This document shows, one piece after another, positions 34,692 through 40,876 of a stretch of 40,876 nucleotides of DNA; position 1 is the stretch's first letter, and the number at the start of each line of letters is the position of its first letter. The translations under genes and the position numbers were made by a program. Source of the DNA: Butyrivibrio sp. (GTDB taxonomy: Bacteria > Bacillota > Clostridia > Lachnospirales > Lachnospiraceae); NCBI GenBank assembly GCA_024690485.1, contig JAILPB010000030.1:1-40876 (forward strand), in the 5' to 3' direction. The notes beneath the pieces were generated by a model that saw only the letters and a list, made by a program, of their open reading frames with translations, did not search any database and was not told the origin of the DNA.

Positions 34692-35202
34692 ACTTCTTTG
34701 CGCTCCTTTGTTCAACCTCTTCAAGATAATTATTTATCTTAATGAGTAAGGGATAGATAAATACAGCAACCAGGGCTGTATAAACAACCTCGGGCATAAT
34801 AACGTGTGACATATAGTAGCCAAGATCATATTTATTTCTAAACATGAACAGCAGAACGTAGCACACAAAACCATACACAAAATCTGATGAAACAATAAGC
34901 CCTATAGGGAGAATTATGTTCTCCGGGAAAAAGATCTTGTTGAACTTACCGATTATAAATCCTATATACATGTAAATAAGCGAGTAAAATCCAAGATAAG
35001 ACCCAAAGAAAATATCAACTAAAAGGCCGCAGAATAAACCGATAAGTGCACCGGCTTTATCTCCTCTCATAAAAGCATAGGATGCGCATAAGATAATAAG
35101 GAGATTCGGAACTATCCCACCAAAATCAATGTATCTAAAGAGTGTGGTCTGCAATATGAAACTGACAATTATTGAAAGAAATGTAAAAATAAATCTTCTC
35201 AT
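34684..35202 (-). CDS. mreD: Rod shape-determining membrane protein MreD
   Basis: The 172-residue integral membrane protein has five or six hydrophobic segments and the MreD features IDFGGIVPNLLIILCASYAFMRG (in two parts) and GLFCGLLVDIFFGSYLG. It links MreC with the PBP2/RodA complex. CGGGAG lies just before the ATG, 13 nt after the mreC stop. Its end overlaps the PBP2 gene start, as commonly seen in the mre operon. Length is normal for the family (160-180). Confidence 0.94.
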   Translation of the reverse strand: MRRFIFTFLSIIVSFILQTTLFRYIDFGGIVPNLLIILCASYAFMRGDKAGALIGLFCGLLVDIFFGSYLGFYSLIYMYIGFIIGKFNKIFFPENIILPIGLIVSSDFVYGFVCYVLLFMFRNKYDLGYYMSHVIMPEVVYTALVAVFIYPLLIKINNYLEEVEQRSAKKFV

Positions 35203-35215
35203 ATGCTCCCGTTAG

Positions 35216-36082
35216 TTAATTCCCCGTGTTTTTCTTCTGGGTTATAACCAGTACTTCATTCATATACTCAAAATCTACAACCGGAGTGATCTTACCGGAT
35301 TTTGTCAGATTATTAGAGTCTTCTTCTATTTCAGCAATGTATCCAATTAGAATTCCCGGTAAAAACTTATCGGAAATATTGGAAGTTACAACCTTATCTC
35401 CAACGCTAACCTTGTCTGCTTCATCAACCAGCTTTGAAAAATGGATCTGTCCTTCGTTGTAAAGTTCAAGGTCTCCTGTTGCAATTAGATTCTCAGATGC
35501 AGAAAGAACCGTACCACTGACAGATGAATTATCTGCAATTATAGTCTGAACCTTGGCCCAGTCAGGACCTACATCAGTAATCCTGCCTACAAGTCCGCCA
35601 CCTGAGATGACATTCATATCTACATCTATTCCTTCATCACTTCCCTTATCAATTACAAAGCTGTGATACCAGTTACCGGCATCCTTGGCTATGATTCTTG
35701 CTCCAACCTTTGAATAATCAGAGTATTGCTGATCAAGCTTATATAATTCTCTAAGCTGAATAAGTTCATACTTATCCTGCTCAAGATTTGTATTCTCGTT
35801 TGTAAGCTCATCAACCTTCTGCTTAAGGCTTTCATTCTCAGACTGAAGTTCCCTTATACTTGCAAGGTTATCGGAGGTTGTCTTAAACCAGGTGCCTGCT
35901 GTTGTAATACCTTTCTGAAAGGGCACAACAAAAGTACCTGCAACAGAATTTACGACGCCGTTAAAGGCAGAAGTGTTGAAGGTAATTATTATAAGGCCTA
36001 TACATATAATTGTTAAAATAAAGAGGAGATATTTACTTGGAAGTGTAAATTTATCTCCCCCTCTTTTAATGACAGGACTCAT
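35216..36082 (-). CDS. mreC: Rod shape-determining protein MreC
   Basis: The 288-residue bitopic protein has one N-terminal membrane segment (about 17-37), a coiled coil (about 65-105, rich in Leu/Glu/Asn) and an extracellular beta-barrel domain with ARIIAKDAGNWYHSFVIDKG and the typical GLVGRITDVGPDWAKVQTI (split across strands). MreC activates PBP2 and organises the elongasome. The ATG follows the mreB stop directly (TAAATG), so translation is coupled. Normal family length. Confidence 0.95.
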   Translation of the reverse strand: MSPVIKRGGDKFTLPSKYLLFILTIICIGLIIITFNTSAFNGVVNSVAGTFVVPFQKGITTAGTWFKTTSDNLASIRELQSENESLKQKVDELTNENTNLEQDKYELIQLRELYKLDQQYSDYSKVGARIIAKDAGNWYHSFVIDKGSDEGIDVDMNVISGGGLVGRITDVGPDWAKVQTIIADNSSVSGTVLSASENLIATGDLELYNEGQIHFSKLVDEADKVSVGDKVVTSNISDKFLPGILIGYIAEIEEDSNNLTKSGKITPVVDFEYMNEVLVITQKKNTGN

Positions 36083-37090
36083 TTATACATCCTCTTCTAC
36101 TGAGTAAGCAAGAGCTTTGTACTGATCATCCTTGATTATCTTTGAAAGTCCCAGGGCAACTGAACTGAGCGGGTTCTCAGCGAGGTTAACATTAAGACCT
36201 ACGCCGTTTGAAAGTCTCTGTGCAAGATGGCAAACCTGTGAAGCACCACCTGTAAGATAAAGACCGTGCTTGAAAATATCAGCAGCAAGTTCCGGAGGAG
36301 TTCTCTCCAGTGTAGCTTTGATGTTATCAAGGATCTGGTCGAAACTCTCGATAAGTGACTGGTCAATAAGATCTGTAGGAATAGATCTTTCAACAGGAAG
36401 TCCTGTTACAATATCTCTTCCGTAAACAACAGCGTCCTGACCAGCCTTCTCAAGGTCTTTAAGAGACATCTTAATATTTTCAGCAGTCTTCTCACCGATA
36501 ATAAGTGAAAACTCCTTACGGATCACTGCTCTTATAGCATCGTCAAATTTCTTTCCGCCAACCTTTATAAGTTTGCTGATTACAATACCCTTAAGTGAAA
36601 GGATAGAAATCTCTGTTGTGTCATAGCCTACATTAACAACGAGAACACCCTGTGAATTCATAACGTCAACGCCCATTCCAAGGCCGTCAGCTACAGGCTT
36701 TTTAACCATCATGATCTTCTTAGCCTTAACGCCGGACTCTCTGATAAGATCGTGGAATGCACGTCTCTCAACCTCTGTTACATCCTTGGGTACTGCAATA
36801 TAAACATCAACAGGCTTAAGCGCACCCTTCATCTGATCTGTGATAAAAAGCTTTACAAGGCTCTTCATATGCTCAATATCAGCAATAACGCCATTGCTTA
36901 AAGGATATGAGATCTTAATATTGCTGGGAGCCTTCTCATACATGTCATATGCAGAATCACCGTATGCAAGAAGTGATGTTTTATTCTCTACAGCGATAAG
37001 GTTCTTCTCTACTGTAACTGAGTCAGTAGCCTTGTTATAAATTTTGATATTACTTGTACCAAGATCGATACCGAAAGTATTGTTGCCCAA
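36083..37090 (-). CDS. mreB: MreB-family actin-like protein with altered ATP-site motifs
   Basis: MreB filaments guide the elongasome along the membrane. The 335-residue protein starts at a TTG (37088-37090) with AGGAGG 7 nt upstream. The phosphate-1 loop GIDLGTSNIKIY (7-18) and adenosine motif LYLTGGASQ are kept. The phosphate-2 motif, usually VVDIGGGTTE, reads VVNVGYDTTE (151-160). The helix that normally begins EPMAAAIGAG reads KPVADGLGMG (131-140), so the glutamate linked to ATP hydrolysis is a lysine. It is followed without gap by mreC, which supports a true MreB role. Hydrolysis may be slow or lost; that is inference. Confidence 0.9.
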   Translation of the reverse strand: MGNNTFGIDLGTSNIKIYNKATDSVTVEKNLIAVENKTSLLAYGDSAYDMYEKAPSNIKISYPLSNGVIADIEHMKSLVKLFITDQMKGALKPVDVYIAVPKDVTEVERRAFHDLIRESGVKAKKIMMVKKPVADGLGMGVDVMNSQGVLVVNVGYDTTEISILSLKGIVISKLIKVGGKKFDDAIRAVIRKEFSLIIGEKTAENIKMSLKDLEKAGQDAVVYGRDIVTGLPVERSIPTDLIDQSLIESFDQILDNIKATLERTPPELAADIFKHGLYLTGGASQVCHLAQRLSNGVGLNVNLAENPLSSVALGLSKIIKDDQYKALAYSVEEDV

Positions 37091-37118
37091 AATAAAGCCT
37101 CCTAAGTGTTATTTGTTT

Positions 37119-37838
37119 CTAATTAAGATTTCCTTGTTCTTTAAAACTGTAATATCTGTGGTTACCAATAATAATGTGGTCCCTCAGTCTCATCTCCAGA
37201 AGTTCTCCGGCTTTCCGGATATTTTCAGTAAGATTAAAATCTGCAGAGCTCGGATAAGGATCTCCTCCCGGATGATTATGTATAAGAACAATATTAACCG
37301 CCCTGTTTTTCAGGGCTGCTACGAACACATCCCTCACTGATAAAAGAGACATATTCACTGTTCCAACGGTCAAAAGCTCTTCACACAAAAGCTCCAACTG
37401 ATTGTTAAAGCATAAAAGGTGAACCTGCTCTTTCTCCTCGTGGCAGAGCTCCTCCATAAAGTAAGAAGCTATAGACTTTGGTGAGTTAAACCTAAGTCTT
37501 TTAATGGCATCAGATTTCGCTATTCTCTTTGATAGCTCTGAAATGCACATAAGTTTTACAGCCTTAACTTCTCCAATACCCGGTATAGCCATTATCTCAT
37601 CCTTTGTCAGATGACAAAGACCGGATAAACCTCTCTCATACTTCTCTGATTTATCAAGAAGCCTTTTCCCGATGTCTACCGCACTAAGTTTCCCTGTGCC
37701 GGTTCTGATGATTATAGCAAGAAGTTCTGCATCTGTAAGAGAATCCGCACCATATTTTAAAAACCTCTCATATGGCATAGATTCATTTTGCCTCTCTCCT
37801 TCATGTAAAAAGGCATTTTTCGACTTTAATGATATCAT
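37119..37838 (-). CDS. radC: RadC family JAMM/MPN+ domain protein
   Basis: The 239-residue protein has an N-terminal UPF0758 helix-hairpin-helix region (about 20-100, with IMAIPGIGEVKAVKLM) and a C-terminal JAMM metalloprotease-like domain (about 115-235). The JAMM motif is HNHPGGDPYPSSAD, with Gly in place of the usual Ser in HNHPSGDP; the upstream Glu is in EKEQVHLLCFN. RadC was once tied to DNA repair, but its role is unclear. AGGAGGG lies before the ATG. It is the usual gene in front of mreB in clostridia, 28 nt upstream, and is likely in the same operon. Confidence 0.94.
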   Translation of the reverse strand: MISLKSKNAFLHEGERQNESMPYERFLKYGADSLTDAELLAIIIRTGTGKLSAVDIGKRLLDKSEKYERGLSGLCHLTKDEIMAIPGIGEVKAVKLMCISELSKRIAKSDAIKRLRFNSPKSIASYFMEELCHEEKEQVHLLCFNNQLELLCEELLTVGTVNMSLLSVRDVFVAALKNRAVNIVLIHNHPGGDPYPSSADFNLTENIRKAGELLEMRLRDHIIIGNHRYYSFKEQGNLN

Positions 37839-37911
37839 TTTCCCTCCTGTTGCTTCTCCGGGCAGGGATTATTTTATTCATAAAAAGCCAAAATATATTT
37901 TACACTTACAT

Positions 37912-39210
37912 TTACAGTGTAACAAGTCCCTTTTCATACATAACTGCAAGGGTTTTCATAATTCCGTATTTAACATGTTGCCATGTAAGGCCTCCCTGGA
38001 AGAAAACTGAGTATGGTTCTCTTAAGGGGCCGTCAGCAGAAAGTTCTATTGAACTTCCTGAAACAAAGGCGCCTGCAGCCATGATAACCTGTGAATCATA
38101 TCCGGGCATATCCCAGGGCTCTGGTGTTACATAAGAGTCCACAGGTGCTGCATACTGGATTCCTTCGCAGAAGGATGTCAAAAGCTTTGGATCATTGAAG
38201 GTTATAGCCTGAATAATATCGAATCTATCCTCTGTTCCGTTAGGAAGTACAGAAAATCCAAGCTTTTCATAAATATTTGCAGCAAAAACAGCTCCCATAA
38301 GGGCATTTGCCGTTACATTAGGTGCAAGGAAAAGTCCCTGATAGAACTGAGGAAGTATCCCAAGAGAAGCTCCAACCTCTTTTCCAAGTCCCGGAGATGT
38401 AAGTCTGTATGCGGCATTTTCAACACATTCCTTCTTACCTGCAATATATCCGCCAATAGGAGCAAGTCCGCCGCCGGGATTCTTAATAAGAGAACCAACG
38501 ACCATATCTGCTCCAACATCAGAAGGCTCAATAGTCTGAACAAATTCACCGTAGCAGTTATCAACCATTACGATCACATCGCTCTTTTTACTCTTAACAA
38601 AGGCAATAAGTTCACCGATCTTTTCAACTGAAAAAGTAGGTCTTGTCTGATACCCCTTACTTCTCTGGATTGTCACAAGTTTTGTCTTTTCGTTAATTGC
38701 CTTTTCTATATTCTCGTAGTCAAAACTTCCGTCAGGTAAAAGATCAACCTGTCTGTATGAAACGCCGTATTCCTTTAAAGAGCCCTTAGACTCACGGATT
38801 CCGATTACCTCTTCAAGAGTGTCATAGGGCTTTCCGGCTGGAGCTAAAAGCTCATCCCCGGGTCTTAAGTTACTCATAAGAGCAAGGGCAAGAGCGTGAG
38901 TTCCGCAGGTGATCTGAGGTCTTACAAGGGCATCCTCAGTATGGAAAATGGATGCATATACTTCCTCAAGCTTATCTCTTCCGATATCGTTATATCCGTA
39001 TCCTGTGGTACCAAGAAGGCAGGCTTCGGAAACTTTATTTTCCTGCATAGCCTTTAAGACCTTTGCCTGATTAAACTCAGATACTTCTCTTATTTTGTCG
39101 AATCTATCCTGAAGACTATCCCAGATCTCGTCACAGAAATCGTAAACCTTGGAAGGGATACCCATTTCCTCATATATCTTCTTTGTTTCATTCTTAATTA
39201 ACTCTGACAT
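37912..39210 (-). CDS. PLP-dependent aminotransferase-fold protein, YnbB/Alum_res family
   Basis: The 432-residue product belongs to the Alum_res family (fold type I, methionine gamma-lyase-like), known as YnbB in Bacillus. Motifs visible are QITCGTHALALALM, PYDTLEEVIG, the Asp of VIVMVDNCYGEFVQ that would hold the pyridine nitrogen, and the likely PLP lysine in GSLIKNPGGGLAPIGGYI. The true substrate is not established; labels such as aluminium resistance or cystathionine beta-lyase are historical. It lies 7 nt after miaA, a conserved miaA-ynbB linkage in Firmicutes. The ribosome site GGGAGA overlaps the miaA end, about 12 nt from the ATG. Confidence 0.92.
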   Translation of the reverse strand: MSELIKNETKKIYEEMGIPSKVYDFCDEIWDSLQDRFDKIREVSEFNQAKVLKAMQENKVSEACLLGTTGYGYNDIGRDKLEEVYASIFHTEDALVRPQITCGTHALALALMSNLRPGDELLAPAGKPYDTLEEVIGIRESKGSLKEYGVSYRQVDLLPDGSFDYENIEKAINEKTKLVTIQRSKGYQTRPTFSVEKIGELIAFVKSKKSDVIVMVDNCYGEFVQTIEPSDVGADMVVGSLIKNPGGGLAPIGGYIAGKKECVENAAYRLTSPGLGKEVGASLGILPQFYQGLFLAPNVTANALMGAVFAANIYEKLGFSVLPNGTEDRFDIIQAITFNDPKLLTSFCEGIQYAAPVDSYVTPEPWDMPGYDSQVIMAAGAFVSGSSIELSADGPLREPYSVFFQGGLTWQHVKYGIMKTLAVMYEKGLVTL

Positions 39211-39217
39211 TACTAAA

Positions 39218-40171
39218 TTAAATCTCCCATCTTTCTGAAATTTTACGTAATATTTCAGCTAAAACTCTGTTGTCATCTCTGCCAAACTCATGCTTATCAA
39301 TCCAGGTCACAGTCTTTTCTCTTCTAAACCAGGTAAGCTGCCTTTTTGCAAAATGTCTGGTGTTTTTCTTAAGAAGTTCAACTGCCTCGTCCCTTGTGAT
39401 CTCACCTTCAAGGTATGAAATCATCTCTCTATAGCCAAGAGCCTGCATGGATGTGGCATTTTTATCTATATTTAAAGCCATAAGACCTTTTACTTCATCT
39501 TCAAGGCCTTCTTCCATCATCTTATCTATTCTGTCTTCGATTCGTTTATACAAAACTTCTCTCTCATCAGTTAAAACAAAATAGAAAAAGTCATAGGGTG
39601 AAGTATTCTCTCTTTGATTTTTATTATGCTCCGACATTTTTTCGCCGGTGTCATGATTAAAACAAAGGGCTCTTATAACTCGTTTAACATTATTTTCATG
39701 TAAAACCGCAGCATATTCAGGATCTACATCTTCGAGCATCTTGTGAAGCTTTGATAAGCCTCCGTCTTCTTCTGCTATTTTATATAGTTCATCCTTATAG
39801 GCATCAGATTCTTCTTCATCTTCAGATGTACTAAAGTCCACATCATAAAGAACGGACTGAATGTAAAAGCCCGTTCCTCCAACTAAAATCGGGATATGTC
39901 CCCTGCTATGAATTTCATCAATAAGGACCTTTGCTCTTTTTTGGAATTCAAAAGCATTAAAGTCTTCAGACGGATCAAGAATATCAATCATATGGTGAAC
40001 AACTCCGCCCATAGCTGACTCTTTTATCTTATCCGTGCCAATATCCATTCCTCTGTAAACCTGCATGGAATCAGCTGAGATTATCTCTCCTTTAAGCTTC
40101 TTTGCAAGTTCTATGGATAGCTTTGACTTTCCAACTGCTGTTGGTCCTGTTAAAACAACTAATTTTTCCAT
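39218..40171 (-). CDS. miaA: tRNA dimethylallyltransferase
   Basis: The enzyme (EC 2.5.1.75) adds a dimethylallyl group to A37 of tRNAs that read codons starting with U. The 317-residue product has the P-loop GPTAVGKS (8-15), ISADSMQVYRGMDIGT, VDILDP-like HMIDILDPSEDF, LVGGTGFYIQSVLYDVDF and the late YREMISYLEGEIT and FAKRQLTWFRRE segments. The ATG at 40169-40171 overlaps the mutL stop by one base (TGATG); the in-frame TTG just before it is unlikely. mutL-miaA is a widely conserved pair. Confidence 0.97.
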   Translation of the reverse strand: MEKLVVLTGPTAVGKSKLSIELAKKLKGEIISADSMQVYRGMDIGTDKIKESAMGGVVHHMIDILDPSEDFNAFEFQKRAKVLIDEIHSRGHIPILVGGTGFYIQSVLYDVDFSTSEDEEESDAYKDELYKIAEEDGGLSKLHKMLEDVDPEYAAVLHENNVKRVIRALCFNHDTGEKMSEHNKNQRENTSPYDFFYFVLTDEREVLYKRIEDRIDKMMEEGLEDEVKGLMALNIDKNATSMQALGYREMISYLEGEITRDEAVELLKKNTRHFAKRQLTWFRREKTVTWIDKHEFGRDDNRVLAEILRKISERWEI

Positions 40172-40876
40172 CAATCTACAATTCTCTTGAATTTTTTTTC
40201 AATCTCATACTTACTCATGGAAATAATTGTAGGTCTTCCATGAGGGCAGTTATATGGATTATCAAGTGTCAAAAGCTCATCAATAAGCTCTTCCATCTCA
40301 GCCCTCGACATCTTCATATTTCCCTTTACAGATGCCTTACAGGCCATGGAAGCTATCTTATAATTTATGACATCCGGAGTTCTGTCAAGATTGGAATCAG
40401 TTAAAAGCTCATCCAAAACCTCAACGAACATCTCCTTTTCATTGTTGCAGCCATAGAGATCAACAGGAACCTCTCTGATAGCCAGATCATTTCCGCCAAA
40501 GGGCTCAACATTAAAGCCGAGCTTCTCAAAAAAGAGATGATATCTGTCATAGCAATTTTTCTCTTTTTCTGTAAGTGTCACAATAATTGGCGGATTTATC
40601 AGCTGAGAAGCTGTTTTATTTTCCTTATATCTCTTTATCATGCGCTCATAATTTACCTTTTCATGAGCTGCATGCTGATCCACAATGAACATCTTGTCCT
40701 TGAAACCGATTATCCAATAGGTATCAAATAACTGTCCAAGTATATCATATTCATTCCGATTGTCCTTAGTCAGCATCTTGTTCTCAAAAAGGTCAAGCTG
40801 CATGGGCTTTTCAACTATTATTGCATCAGAATTCTTTATAATAGGTCCTGCAAGCCTTTCGTCCTGAGGCTTAGGC
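40171..40876 (-). CDS. mutL: DNA mismatch repair protein MutL, C-terminal part (5' end outside window)
   Basis: The frame is open to the right edge, so about 235 C-terminal codons are seen and the N-terminal GHKL ATPase lies outside. The visible part is the dimerisation and endonuclease domain: ILGQLFDTYWIIG, the metal-binding nuclease motif DQHAAHEKVNYE (DQHA(x)2E(x)4E), ACKASVKGNM, and CPHGRPTIISM near the end. These residues mark a nicking-type MutL, as in Gram-positive bacteria that lack MutH. It overlaps miaA by one base. An internal Met at 40803 should not be taken as the start, because coding sequence continues upstream of it. Confidence 0.96.
   Translation of the reverse strand, partial: PKPQDERLAGPIIKNSDAIIVEKPMQLDLFENKMLTKDNRNEYDILGQLFDTYWIIGFKDKMFIVDQHAAHEKVNYERMIKRYKENKTASQLINPPIIVTLTEKEKNCYDRYHLFFEKLGFNVEPFGGNDLAIREVPVDLYGCNNEKEMFVEVLDELLTDSNLDRTPDVINYKIASMACKASVKGNMKMSRAEMEELIDELLTLDNPYNCPHGRPTIISMSKYEIEKKFKRIVD

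Noticed and set aside
34692-34724. TTG at 34722-34724 as start of PBP2
   Set aside because: No ribosome site precedes it, whereas the TTG at 34689-34691 follows AAAGGAG. The point remains uncertain by 11 codons.
1-40876. tRNA, rRNA, CRISPR array, insertion sequence or known riboswitch
   Set aside because: None was recognised by eye on either strand. No transposase motif, regular spacer-repeat pattern or cloverleaf was found; a covariance-model search would be needed to exclude weaker RNA elements.

Overview
The window looks like chromosome of a low-to-moderate GC member of the Lachnospiraceae (Butyrivibrio/Roseburia-like). This rests on gene content and order (radC-mreBCD-PBP2-rodA-mgsA, sepF with a HlyD-like gene, meso-diaminopimelate dehydrogenase), strong AGGAGG-type ribosome binding sites, many Cache-type chemoreceptors, BspA-like repeats and CHAP/ricin/Fn3 secreted proteins. 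No rRNA, tRNA, CRISPR array or insertion sequence was seen. Apart from a lipoprotein, a sodium symporter and a leucine-rich-repeat fragment, all genes are on the minus strand, so biological order runs from high to low coordinates.

Right half (about 21.7-40.9 kb, minus strand) is housekeeping. It holds mutL (5' end outside the window), miaA, a YnbB/Alum_res PLP enzyme, radC, mreB, mreC, mreD, PBP2, rodA, mgsA, a lipoprotein D-Ala-D-Ala carboxypeptidase, a small P-loop protein, a HlyD-like membrane protein and sepF. After a terminator come aroB, lspA, an RluD-type pseudouridine synthase, a cytidylate-kinase-like protein, yfbR and ddh. Together these cover mismatch repair, tRNA/rRNA modification, elongasome and divisome assembly, lipoprotein maturation and peptidoglycan precursor supply. 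The MreB-like protein has altered ATP-site motifs, PBP2 carries a large insertion, and minCDE are not between PBP2 and rodA.

Middle (12.7-21.7 kb) is a sugar sensing and uptake locus. It holds a YesN/YesM-type two-component system, then a YtfQRT-YjfF-like (galactofuranose-type) ABC importer with two different substrate-binding lipoproteins, one at each end of the operon. A dCache chemoreceptor follows directly, with a terminator-like hairpin and seven U residues against its ribosome binding site.

Left part (0-12.6 kb) is an accessory, surface and behaviour region. It holds a tyrosine recombinase running off the left edge, a secreted CHAP amidase with two ricin-type lectin domains and an Fn3-like tail, a lipoprotein of unknown function, three chemoreceptors in all, an NSS-family sodium symporter and two remnants of surface-protein genes. 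One remnant is a leftover copy of the Fn3 tail of the CHAP gene, complete with a related terminator; the other is a BspA-like repeat tail.

No clear new defence or mobile system is visible. The observations most worth checking are the two-binding-protein importer joined to a chemoreceptor by a hairpin, the divergent MreB, the PBP2 insertion, and the unassigned P-loop/HlyD-like/SepF neighbourhood.
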